This document shows, one piece after another, positions 7,877-16,396 of a DNA stretch of 64,000 nucleotides. The DNA comes from a bacterium. Lineage in GTDB: Bacteria; Krumholzibacteriota; Krumholzibacteriia; LZORAL124-64-63. A model generated the notes under the pieces. That model did not search any database. It had not been told where the DNA came from and saw only the letters and a program-made list of their open reading frames with translations. Position 1 is the stretch's first letter, and each line of letters begins with the position of its first letter. Location of the stretch: assembly GCA_016719645.1 (NCBI GenBank), contig JADJYS010000014.1:80328-144327 (forward strand), written 5' to 3'. The position numbers and the translations under genes were made by a program.

Positions 7877-8875
7877 TCAGGCGGCGCGGGCGGCGTGCGC
7901 CCGCATGAGGTAGGTCCGCAGTTCCGAATCGGCGAGCCGGCGGTCCAGCCGGTGCTCGTGACCCATCACGACTTTCAGGATCGGCACCGACGCCCGCTTC
8001 AGCAGCGCGCGCAGCGATTCGCGCGCCGCGGGGGTCTGCTGCACCCAGCGCGACCGCACCAGCAGCAGCGCCATGTGCTCGAGCCAGGCCTGGGCCGGGC
8101 TGGCGGTCTCGCGGCCGGCCGGTCCGTGGACGCGGCCGCGGTCCAGGAACTCGTCGATGAGGCCGTGCGCCTCGTCCACCAGCGCCTCGTGCGAGAGGTG
8201 GTCGAGGTGGGTCGATCCCTCGCCGCGCCAGACGGCGGCCAGGAACTCGGCGGCGGTGCGGCCGGGCGCCGCGGTCCAACCGCGCCCGACGGCGCCGGTG
8301 TGGGTGTCCGACGAAGCGGTCAGCGGCAGGCCGCGCTCGGCGGCCAGGCCGGCGGTGATCAGGTTCTGGGCCGGCGTGCGCGCGGCGTTCAGCTCGAGCA
8401 CCGGGAAGCGCGCGGCGATCTCCGGCACGCGCGCGAAATCGACCTGCCCGCGCCTCAGTTCGGCGCGCTCCCACCACGTCGGATGGTTGTACTGGTAGAG
8501 GATGCCGTGCTCGTCGCAGAACAGGCACAGCTCGTCCAGCGTGCGCACCGCGGCGCGCAGCCGCGCGTAGGTGTCCGGGTCCAGGCCGTAGAGGTTGGTG
8601 TGGATCGTGAAGCCGAGGCCCGGGTCCAGCAGGGTGTGCTCGACGGCGGGGATCACCAGGGCGCGGTCGGCCTCGGGCAGCTCGCGCACCAGCGCCTCCC
8701 AGCCGGCCATCGTGTCGTGGTCGGTGAGCGCGAACCAGTCCAGGCGCCGCTCGGCGTCGGGGTGTCCCAGCGCCGCCTCGAACAGGGCGCGCGGGTGCAG
8801 CGCCGCGAGGTCGGGCACGTCGAAGGAGAAGGACGAATGGACGTGAAGGTCCGCTTTGCCGAAGGTGTCGCGCAT
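7877..8875 (-). CDS. PHP-domain metal-dependent phosphoesterase
   Basis: A 332-residue PHP family protein. The metal-binding motifs are in order: DLHVHSSFS near residue 10, LTDHDT near 50, an Glu-His pair in PAVEHT near 76, NHPTWW near 130 and SSDTHTG near 192. PHP proteins hydrolyse phosphate monoesters or 3',5'-nucleotides, or act as proofreading nucleases. This stand-alone protein has about 100 extra helical residues at the C-terminus with no recognised domain. The substrate is unknown. Confidence 0.85.
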   Translation of the reverse strand: MRDTFGKADLHVHSSFSFDVPDLAALHPRALFEAALGHPDAERRLDWFALTDHDTMAGWEALVRELPEADRALVIPAVEHTLLDPGLGFTIHTNLYGLDPDTYARLRAAVRTLDELCLFCDEHGILYQYNHPTWWERAELRRGQVDFARVPEIAARFPVLELNAARTPAQNLITAGLAAERGLPLTASSDTHTGAVGRGWTAAPGRTAAEFLAAVWRGEGSTHLDHLSHEALVDEAHGLIDEFLDRGRVHGPAGRETASPAQAWLEHMALLLVRSRWVQQTPAARESLRALLKRASVPILKVVMGHEHRLDRRLADSELRTYLMRAHAARAA

Positions 8876-8965
8876 GGGGCCTCAAGGTAGGCGGGTTCGG
8901 GGGCGGCGCCAGGGATTTTCCCCGTGATCGACGAACTGGCTCGATCGCAACGCGTTGATTCCTCT

Positions 8966-10489
8966 CTACGCCGGATCCGGCGCCGGGTTCCCCTCCCCGG
9001 AGGGCTGATCCTGCAACTCCCTGATCCTGATCGCGATGCGCCGGGTGGCGAGGCCGTCGACGGCGCCCAGCCGGGCTTCCGCCAGCGCCCGCTGCCGCGG
9101 CCGGCGCTCCCCGAGCAGGGCCAGGACCGTGTCGGCCAGTTCCCGCGGACCGGGCGCGGGCACCACCGCGAGCGTCTCGGCGAGCGATGGCCGCAGCTCC
9201 GGCGGCCAGGCCGCGTCCGCGACGCCGCGCACCAGCACCGCGGGCGTGTCGAAGAGCAGGGCCTCCCAGAACACGCCCGACAGGTCGCCGATGACCGCGC
9301 TCGCCTGCGCCACGTGGACGAAGGACCGGCCGTCGGCCGGCAACACCCGGGCGCCGGCCGCCCGCGCCCAGCGCAGCACGTCCCGCGACGGGGACAGCGG
9401 GTGGGGCGCGAGCACGAGGTCCGCGTCGCGCGACAGCCGCCGCAGGGCCTCGCGCCAGCGGCGCGACATCAGCAGCCCGCGCGGCTCGGCGCGGGGGCCC
9501 CAGGTCGGCAGCAGCAGGATCCGCGGCCGGCCGGCCGGCGGCGGGTTGGTGAACGAGCCGCCGTCGCGCAGGAACCCGTCGCAGTGCAGGTAGGCGTCGG
9601 GCGCGAACGACCAGTCGTGGACGGTCAGGTTGCCGGCCGCGAGCGGCGCGCGGCGGCGGGCCGCGTCGGCGCTCGTGCCCGGCTTGCCGCTGCGCCCGTG
9701 CGAGAGCGCGACCAGCGCGATCGGCCGCGGCGAATCGCGCAGCACCGGCGCCATGGCGTCGAAATTGAAGTGGGCGGTGACGATCACGTCCAAGCCGTAG
9801 TGCGCGATCGAAGCCGCGGCGGCGGCCGCTTCCTGGTCCTCGCGCAGCAGGGCGCAGGGCGCGTCCGGGAAGTGCCGGCGCACCAGCTCGCGCCCGCCCT
9901 CGCCCACGAACCAGACGCCGCCGATCTGCGCGTAGAGGTCCCGCAGGTGGTCGAAGATGTGGGTCCGGCTCCAGTCCGGGCGGCTGCTGTACAGCCACCA
10001 GCCCACGTCGGGCACCGCGGCCCGCAGCCGCGTGCTGTCGATCCCGGGAGTGTGCGGCAGCAGCACGAGCTGCAGGCCGAGCCGCGCGATGAGTTCCTCG
10101 CCCCAGCGCCGCCGGTAGGCGGCGGGATCCCAGTCGTCGCCGTGGAAGACGAGCTTCACCCCGTGATCGCGGCACAGCCGGGCCCGGTCGCTGCTGACGA
10201 CCACCGCGTGCGCGATCCCCAGGGCGCGGATCGCGGCCGCGCGCTCGAGCTCGGAATTGGCGGGCTGGACGCCCTTGTAGCGGCGCACTTCCTCGTCGGT
10301 GTGCACGCCGACCACCAGGCGGTCGCACATCCCGGCCGCGCGCCGCAGCAGGTTGAGATGCCCCTCGTGGCAGAAGTCGAACACGCCGAGCGTGAGGCCC
10401 ACCACGGGCCGGCTCCGCACCCGCCGGGCGAAGCCGAACCACCCGCGGCGGCTCTCCGGCGGGACTGCGATGTGACCGTGGTTCGTCAT
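8966..10489 (-). CDS. Fused cytidylyltransferase / CDP-glycerol glycerophosphotransferase-like protein
   Basis: A 507-residue two-domain protein. Residues about 30-160 form a TagD-like nucleotidyltransferase: GVFDFCHEGHLNLL contains the HxGH motif, and IDSTRLR stands in the place of the ISTT-type motif. Residues about 190-460 resemble the CDP-glycerol:polyol glycerophosphotransferase (TagB/TagF) fold, with LLPTWGPR, LAPHPLSPS and SAVIGDLSGVFWEAL. The protein could activate a polyol phosphate as its CDP derivative and transfer it in one polypeptide. Such enzymes make teichoic acids in Gram-positives but also decorate glycans in Gram-negatives. The fusion is seen directly; the substrate is inferred. 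Confidence 0.8.
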   Translation of the reverse strand: MTNHGHIAVPPESRRGWFGFARRVRSRPVVGLTLGVFDFCHEGHLNLLRRAAGMCDRLVVGVHTDEEVRRYKGVQPANSELERAAAIRALGIAHAVVVSSDRARLCRDHGVKLVFHGDDWDPAAYRRRWGEELIARLGLQLVLLPHTPGIDSTRLRAAVPDVGWWLYSSRPDWSRTHIFDHLRDLYAQIGGVWFVGEGGRELVRRHFPDAPCALLREDQEAAAAAASIAHYGLDVIVTAHFNFDAMAPVLRDSPRPIALVALSHGRSGKPGTSADAARRRAPLAAGNLTVHDWSFAPDAYLHCDGFLRDGGSFTNPPPAGRPRILLLPTWGPRAEPRGLLMSRRWREALRRLSRDADLVLAPHPLSPSRDVLRWARAAGARVLPADGRSFVHVAQASAVIGDLSGVFWEALLFDTPAVLVRGVADAAWPPELRPSLAETLAVVPAPGPRELADTVLALLGERRPRQRALAEARLGAVDGLATRRIAIRIRELQDQPSGEGNPAPDPA

Positions 10490-10596
10490 GTCCTCTTGGT
10501 TATCGGCCGCCGCGGGCCGCGATCAAGTCCCCTCTTGCGCCTGCCGGGACCCGGCGGCATCCTCTTGCCGGACCACCGGTTCCAGGAGTCGACGAC

Positions 10597-11316
10597 ATGT
10601 GCGGACGCTTCACGCTGACCCTGACGCCCGAGGAGACCGCCCGGCTGCTGGCCCTGGACGCCGCGCTGGACGCCGCGCTCGGCCTGCGCCCCCGCTGGAA
10701 CATCGCCCCCGGCCAGGACCTCCCGGCCGCCGTCCAGGAATCCCCGGACGCGCCGCGCACCCTGCGCAACCTGAACTGGGGCCTGGTGCCGCGCTGGTCG
10801 CGCGGCCCCGCCGACGGCATCCGCCCGATCAACGCCCGCGCCGAGACGGCGGCCGACAAGCCGGCGTTCCGGGATGCCTTCCAGCGCCGCCGCTGCCTGA
10901 TCCCCGCCGACGGCTTCTACGAGTGGCAGCGCATGGGCGGCCGGAAGCAGCCCTGGCTCTTCCGCCTCAAGGACGAACCCGGCTTCGCGATGGCCGGCCT
11001 CTGGGAAACCTGGACGCCGCCGGCAGGCTCCCCCCTGCACACCTGCGCCCTGCTGACCACCGACGCCAACGACCTCATGCGCCCCATCCACGACCGCATG
11101 CCCGTCATCCTGCACCGCGCCGATTTCGAAGCCTGGCTCACCGCCGCACCCGAAGCCGCCCCCGCCCTGCACGACCTCCTGCGCCCCTACCCCGCCGACC
11201 AGATGACCGCCTGGCCCGTCTCCCCCCTCGTCAACGCCCCAAGCAACGACGGCCCCCAACTCGCCGAACCCTGCGAGCCGACAGATCCCGGCGAGCAGTA
11301 CCGCCTGCTCGACTGA
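10597..11316 (+). CDS. yedK: SOS response-associated peptidase family protein (YedK/HMCES)
   Basis: A 239-residue SRAP-family protein. Cys2 in MCGRFT becomes the N-terminal residue after Met removal and forms the covalent thiazolidine link with abasic sites in single-stranded DNA. Other conserved parts are WNIAPGQ, NWGLVPRWS, NARAET, ADGFYEW (catalytic Glu) and IHDRMPVIL (catalytic His). Length and motif order are normal. It is monocistronic and convergent with pyk across the second repeat element. Confidence 0.95.
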   Translation: MCGRFTLTLTPEETARLLALDAALDAALGLRPRWNIAPGQDLPAAVQESPDAPRTLRNLNWGLVPRWSRGPADGIRPINARAETAADKPAFRDAFQRRRCLIPADGFYEWQRMGGRKQPWLFRLKDEPGFAMAGLWETWTPPAGSPLHTCALLTTDANDLMRPIHDRMPVILHRADFEAWLTAAPEAAPALHDLLRPYPADQMTAWPVSPLVNAPSNDGPQLAEPCEPTDPGEQYRLLD

Positions 11317-11320
11317 CCAC

Positions 11321-11570
11321 TGCCCGCTCCTGATCGGGCAATCCTTCCCGTCCCTTCTGCATGGATCACCTCGCTCTGTTCATCCACACCCGTTCCGTCG
11401 GGGGTGTCGAGAGGGTTCCGGCGCCAGGAGGGCGCCGGAGCCCGAACGCCAAGCGCGCCGGGCACAGGACGTGCCCGGCGCGCGCCCCCCGACGGGACGG
11501 GTATGGACGAACAGAGCGCAGGAAATCCATGCAGAAGGACCCGGGACGATCTCCCGATCAGGAGCGAGCA
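11321..11570. repeat. Cloverleaf-like dispersed inverted repeat, copy 2 (extended arms)
   Basis: The core matches copy 1 (1485-1632) in reverse orientation: the same two internal hairpins and the same arm ends. Here the outer arms are much longer but imperfect, running from about 11321-11402 on the left to about 11488-11570 on the right. The outermost part is a perfect 13-base match (11326-11338 with 11553-11565). The right arm includes the last codons and stop of pyk, so the convergent 3' ends of yedK and pyk are both at the base of one very long hairpin. Confidence 0.88.
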
Positions 11571-12982
11571 GGCACCGTGACGATCTTGATGAGGTTGGTG
11601 CGCCCCGCCTCGTGCAGCGGCAGCCCGGCGGTAACAACGACGGAGTCGCCCGGCGCGACGTGCCCGGCATCGAGGGCCAGGCGCAGGGCGTCGCGCTCCA
11701 TCTCCTCGAGCGTGTCGCCCTCGGGGGAGAAGAAGGGCAGCGCGCCCCAGACCAGGGCCAGGCGGCGGCAGATGGCGGCGTTGTCGGTCATCGCCAGCAG
11801 CGGCTGCGGCGGGCGCGACTTGGCGACCAGGCGGGTGGTGCTGCCGCTGGTGGTCATGGTGATGATGGCGGCGGCGCCGATCTCGGCGGCCATGCGGCAG
11901 GCGGCGCGGGCCACGGCCTCGTCGCTGTTCAGGCCCGCGTGCGGGGGGAAGCGCGAGTTCCAGCCGGCGTAGGGGAAGGACTCCTCCGCGCTCGCGGCGA
12001 TGCGCGCCATGGTGCGCACGGCCTCCACCGGGTAGAGGCCGACGGCGGTCTCCTCCGAGAGCATCACCGCGTCGCTGCCGTCGAGGATGGCGTTGGCCAC
12101 GTCCGAGACCTCGGCGCGCGTGGGGCGCGGGCTCTCGACCATCGAGCGCAGCATCTGCGTGGCCGTGATGACGGGCACGCCCGCGTCGTTGGCCTTGTAG
12201 ATCAGGGATTTCTGCACGCCGGGCACGCGCTCCAGCGGGATCTCGACGCCCAGGTCGCCGCGGGCCACCATCAGCCCGTCGACCACCTGCAGGATCTCGT
12301 CGATGTTCGCGATGGCTTCGCGCTGCTCGATCTTGGCGACGATGGGCCGCCGGGTCCCGATGTCGTCCATCGCGGCGCGGCAGGCCAGGACGTCCGACGC
12401 GTTGCGCACGAACGACAGGGCCACGTAGTCGACGTTCTCGGCCAGCCCGAAGCGCAGGTCCTCCAGGTCCTTGTCGTCGAGGATCGGGGCGCTGATCGTG
12501 CCGCTCGGCAGGTTGATCCCCTTGTTCGCGCTCAGCTCGCCGCCGGCCTCGACGCGGCAGACGACGTCCGGCCCGTCGACCTTCTCCACCTTCAGGCAGA
12601 GGGCGCCGTCGGCCAGCAGCAGCGTGTCGCCGACGACGACGTCGCCGGGCAGGCCCTTGTAGCCGACCGACACCTCGCGATCGTCGCCGGGCACGTCGCG
12701 CGCGGTCAGGGTGAACAGGTCGCCCCGGCGCAGCGTCACCGGTCCGTCCGCGAAGCCGCCGATGCGGATCTTCGGGCCGGCGAGGTCCTGCAGGATGGCC
12801 ACCGGGCGCCCGGCCTCGTCGGCCGCGGCCCGCACGTCGCGGATGGCCCGGCGCTTCACGTCCAGCGTGCCGTGGCTGAAGTTCAGGCGCACGACGTCCA
12901 GGCCGGCGCGGACCAGCTCGAGCAGGACGGCCGGATCGCGGGTGGCCGGGCCCAGCGTGGCGACGATCTTGGTGCGGCGCAT
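11558..12982 (-). CDS. pyk: Pyruvate kinase
   Basis: A 474-residue cytoplasmic enzyme converting phosphoenolpyruvate and ADP to pyruvate and ATP, the last step of glycolysis. Motifs run in order: KIVATLGPAT at the N-terminus, VVRLNFSHG, the B domain (about residues 70-170), MVARGDLGVEIP near residue 245, and TATQMLRSM near 285. The C-terminal allosteric domain is present. Length is normal for bacterial type enzymes. The 3' end lies inside the long inverted repeat 11321-11570. The next gene upstream on the same strand starts at 13942. Confidence 0.97.
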   Translation of the reverse strand: MRRTKIVATLGPATRDPAVLLELVRAGLDVVRLNFSHGTLDVKRRAIRDVRAAADEAGRPVAILQDLAGPKIRIGGFADGPVTLRRGDLFTLTARDVPGDDREVSVGYKGLPGDVVVGDTLLLADGALCLKVEKVDGPDVVCRVEAGGELSANKGINLPSGTISAPILDDKDLEDLRFGLAENVDYVALSFVRNASDVLACRAAMDDIGTRRPIVAKIEQREAIANIDEILQVVDGLMVARGDLGVEIPLERVPGVQKSLIYKANDAGVPVITATQMLRSMVESPRPTRAEVSDVANAILDGSDAVMLSEETAVGLYPVEAVRTMARIAASAEESFPYAGWNSRFPPHAGLNSDEAVARAACRMAAEIGAAAIITMTTSGSTTRLVAKSRPPQPLLAMTDNAAICRRLALVWGALPFFSPEGDTLEEMERDALRLALDAGHVAPGDSVVVTAGLPLHEAGRTNLIKIVTVPARS

Positions 12983-12991
12983 CGGTGCTCC

Positions 12992-13942
12992 TCAGTCGGT
13001 GGCGGAAGGGGGCGCGCCGGCGTCGGACGGCCACAGCCGCCACTCCTCGCCGTACTGGGCCAGGAACTCCGGGCCCAGGGCGCGGGCCGTGACGTAGACC
13101 GGCAGCAGGATGACGGTCCCCAGGTAGGGGATCGCCAGCACGAGCCAGCCCACGCAGCAGGTCGCCAGCCCCAGCGCGCCGATCGCGACGCCGACGCCCA
13201 CGGCCAGCAGCAGCCAGAACAGCGCGAACACGACGGCCTGGTCGACGTGCGCGCGCACCAGCGGCAGCACGCGGCGCCAGGCCGCCAGCACGCCGGTGCC
13301 GTCGCGGTACATCACCGGCACGACGAACTGGTCGGTCCAGAAGGAGACCAGCGCGGCCGCGATCGCCAGCAGGATCCCGAACATCGCCAGCACGATCGCG
13401 CCCGCGATGCCCAGGCCGCGCAGGCTCTCGCTGGCGATCGCGCCGATCACCACCAGCAGGCCCGGCAGGATCAGGGCCAGCGCGCAGAAGCCGGCCGCGA
13501 CCTGGAAGGCCAGGCGCCACAGGAAGAGCGAGTCGCCCTGGCGCGCGTACCGCCGCCACGGCTCGCCGACCCGGGCGCGCCGGTGCACGACGTTGTCCAG
13601 GAAGCAGAACTCGCCGCGGGAGCTCACCCAGGTCAGCAGCACCGCCAGCAGCAGCGCCAGCACGCCCAGCCCGGCCAGGATCCCCAGGCCGAGCCCGCCG
13701 AGCTCGTGGCCGAAGAAGTCGAGGTGGCGCAGCTCGTCCAGGTTCGTCACCCGCCAGTCCCGGTTCTTGATGTTGACGAGGTCGCGGTCCCAGGAGCCGC
13801 CCAGGCCGGCGTTGTCCCAGAGGCGGGCCAGCCAGGCCGTGAATCCCAGCACGAACCAGGTCTCGAGGCTCGCGCCCGACAGGAGCATGGCGCGGGAGCG
13901 CGCCCAGGCCCGCTGCAGCGGCGCCGCGTAGCCGATGTTCAT
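12992..13942 (-). CDS. Polytopic membrane protein of unknown function
   Basis: A 316-residue integral membrane protein with about five or six hydrophobic segments (about residues 20-40, 88-112, 150-175, 180-205, 245-275 and 280-300). Such six-helix proteins resemble the membrane domain found next to glycerophosphodiester phosphodiesterases (DUF975/DUF7544-like), but I cannot assign it firmly. Start 13942 follows a GGGGG stretch; a longer frame from 14011 would overlap the neighbouring divergent promoter region. It lies nine bases upstream of pyk on the same strand and may be co-transcribed with it. Confidence 0.7.
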   Translation of the reverse strand: MNIGYAAPLQRAWARSRAMLLSGASLETWFVLGFTAWLARLWDNAGLGGSWDRDLVNIKNRDWRVTNLDELRHLDFFGHELGGLGLGILAGLGVLALLLAVLLTWVSSRGEFCFLDNVVHRRARVGEPWRRYARQGDSLFLWRLAFQVAAGFCALALILPGLLVVIGAIASESLRGLGIAGAIVLAMFGILLAIAAALVSFWTDQFVVPVMYRDGTGVLAAWRRVLPLVRAHVDQAVVFALFWLLLAVGVGVAIGALGLATCCVGWLVLAIPYLGTVILLPVYVTARALGPEFLAQYGEEWRLWPSDAGAPPSATD

Positions 13943-14046
13943 GGTCCAACCCCCTGCTTGCGGAAGGGACGGCAACGGTGCGATGATTCCACGTCCGGCC
14001 CCTCGGATCAATCACCATTCGCCGCGCCGCAACCCGGGAGACCGCC

Positions 14047-14922
14047 TTGGGAGAGTTCTACGCCCTGCTGTGCGCCGTGATCTGGGCGGTCGCGGTCATC
14101 CTGCTGAAGCGCTCGGGCGAGACCGTCTCCCCCTTCGCCCTGAACCTGTTCCGGGTCGGGATCAGCAGCGCGCTGCTGGTCGCCACGACGCTGGCGTCGG
14201 GCCAGGGGCTGGTGCGCGACGCGCCGCTGCGCGACGTGCTGGTCCTGATGGCCAGCGGCATCATCGCCATCGCGGTGGCCGACACCCTCTTCCACCGCTG
14301 CCTGAACATCGTCGGGGCGGGCGTCACCGCCATCGTCGACTGCCTGTACTCGCCGCTGGTGGTGCTGTTCGCGTTCCTGCTGATCGGCGAGCACCTGAAC
14401 GCCTGGCAGCTGGCGGGCATGGTGACGGTCATCGCCGCGGTGCTGATCGCCTCCGGGCACCCCGCCCCGCCCGGCCTGCCGCGGCGGGCGCTGCTGAAGG
14501 GGGCGCTGATGGGCATGGCCGCCATGGCCGCCGTCGCCCTGGGCGTGGTCATCGCCAAGCCGGTCCTGGAGCGCCAGCCCGTGCTGTGGTCCACGACCGT
14601 GCGGCAGCTCGGCGCCCTGGCGGTGATGGTGCCGATGGCCCTGGCCTCGCCGCAGCGCCGGCGCTACCTGGGCGTGTTCCGGCCCGACCCCTCCTGGCGC
14701 TTCAGCCTGCCGGCCACGATCCTGGGCTCGTACCTGGCGCTGATGTTCTGGCTGGCCGGCATGAAGTACACCCAGGCCGGCGCCGCCGCGATCCTGAACC
14801 AGACCAGCACGATCTACGTGCTGATCCTGGCCTCGTTCTTCCTGCACGAGCCGTTCACGCGGCGCAAGCTGGCGGCCTCGGCGCTGGCGGTCGCCGGGAT
14901 CCTGATGGTCACCCTGAGCTGA
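14047..14922 (+). CDS. DMT-superfamily (EamA) transporter
   Basis: A 291-residue inner-membrane protein made of two EamA repeats of five helices each (about residues 5-140 and 155-291), the standard architecture for drug/metabolite exporters. Typical features are the alternating hydrophobic segments and the repeat-end motifs NIVGAGVTAIVDCLYSPLVV and LNQTSTIYVLILASFFLHEP. It starts with TTG at 14047, seven bases after GGGAG. The substrate cannot be inferred. It is followed 28 bases later by the M28 peptidase gene, possibly in one transcript. Confidence 0.88.
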   Translation: MGEFYALLCAVIWAVAVILLKRSGETVSPFALNLFRVGISSALLVATTLASGQGLVRDAPLRDVLVLMASGIIAIAVADTLFHRCLNIVGAGVTAIVDCLYSPLVVLFAFLLIGEHLNAWQLAGMVTVIAAVLIASGHPAPPGLPRRALLKGALMGMAAMAAVALGVVIAKPVLERQPVLWSTTVRQLGALAVMVPMALASPQRRRYLGVFRPDPSWRFSLPATILGSYLALMFWLAGMKYTQAGAAAILNQTSTIYVLILASFFLHEPFTRRKLAASALAVAGILMVTLS

Positions 14923-14950
14923 CGGGCGGGCGCACCGCCCCGGAGGACCG

Positions 14951-16325
14951 ATGACGCACCCGCACTCCGCACCGGCCCGCGCCGCCGCGTTCCTGATCGC
15001 GCTGGGAGGTCTCATGACGAACGACGCCGTGCCCGCCCGCGCCGCCGCGGCTCCCGCCCCGGCCCCCGGTGGAGCGCATCGTCGCCGCCGCGCTGGCCGA
15101 CAGCTCCGCCTTCGCCCTGCTGGCCGACCTCTGCGACACCGCGGGCTCGCGCCTGAACGGGTCGGAGGGCCAGCGCCGCGCCGTCGCCTGGGCCCTGGAC
15201 CGCCTGCGCGCGGGCGGCCTGGACGGCGTGCGCGCCGAGCCCGTCATGGTGCCGCACTGGGTGCGCGGCCGCGAGTCCTGCACGCTGCTGGAACCCTACG
15301 AGCAGCCGCTGACGCTGCTGGGGCTGGGCGGCAGCGTGGGCACGCCGCCGGGCGGGATCGCGGCCGAGGTCCTGGCCGTGCGCGACTTCGACGAGCTGGA
15401 GGCGCGCGCCGCCGAGGCCGCCGGGCGCCTCGTGCTGTTCGATCCGCCGTGGGAGGGCTACGGCAAGACCGTGCAGTACCGGGGCCGCGGCGCCGTCGCC
15501 GCCGCCCGCCACGGCGCCGTCGGCTGCCTGATCCGCTCGGTCACCGACCGCAGCCTGGCCACGCCGCACACCGGCATCATGCGCTACGACAAAGGCGACA
15601 CCATCCCGCGGATCCCCGCCGCCGCCCTGAGCGTGGAGGACGCCGCGCTGCTGACGCGGCTCGCGCGCCGCGGGCCCGTGCGCGTGCGCCTGGAGATGGG
15701 CGCCGCGCAGCTGCCCGACGCGCCGAGCGCCAACGTGGTCGCCGACCTGACCGGCCGCGAGCTGCCGGACGAGATCGTCCTGGCCGGCGCCCACCTCGAC
15801 TCGTGGGACGCCGGCAGCGGCGCCCACGACGACGGCGCCGGCTGCGCCATCGTCATGGAGGCCGCCTTCCTGCTGAAGCGGCTGGGCCTCGCGCCCCGCC
15901 GCACGCTGCGCGTGGTGCTCTTCGCCGACGAGGAGATGACCCAGCAGGGCGGCCGCGGCTACGCCCGCGACCACGCCGGGGAGCTGCCGCGGCACCGCGC
16001 GGCCCTGGAGTGCGATTCGGGGGGCTTCGCTCCGGCCGGCTTCACGGTCCAGGCCGACTCCGCGACGGTCGCCCGCTTCGCCGCGCTGGCCGCACCCCTG
16101 GCGCCGCTGGGCGCGGACGCGGTGACCCCGGGCGGCGGCGGCGTGGACATCTCGTTCCTGGCCGACGCCGGCGTGCCGCTGATCGGCCACCGCGTCCACG
16201 GCGAGCGCTACTTCGACGTCCACCACAGCCCGGCCGACACGCTGGACAAGGTCGATCCCGCGGACCTGCAGCGGAACGTGGCCGCGGTCGCGGCGCTGCT
16301 GTGGCTGATCGCCGAGGCGCCCTAG
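14951..16325 (+). CDS. Secreted M28-family aminopeptidase, reading frame broken near codon 39
   Basis: ATG 14951 has a perfect GGAGG site and encodes a signal-like N-terminus (hydrophobic AAAFLIALGG, then an Ala/Pro linker). The mature enzyme is read in a different frame from about 15063 to 16325. A PA-like insert (about 100-180 of the mature part) precedes the M28 zinc peptidase domain with ligands in GAHLDSWD, GAHDDGAG, ADEEMT, LECDSGG and HHSPADTLD. Removing one C from the C5 run at 15063-15067 joins the two frames as APVERIV. GTG 15069 could start a shorter, unexported protein but has no ribosome site. It is either a sequencing error or a frameshift mutation. Confidence 0.82.
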
Positions 16326-16396
16326 GCCCCGGGCGGGTTGACCGGCGCGCCGCCGTGGTCCATGCTCGCCGGGCACCCCCACCCGGAGGATCCGCC

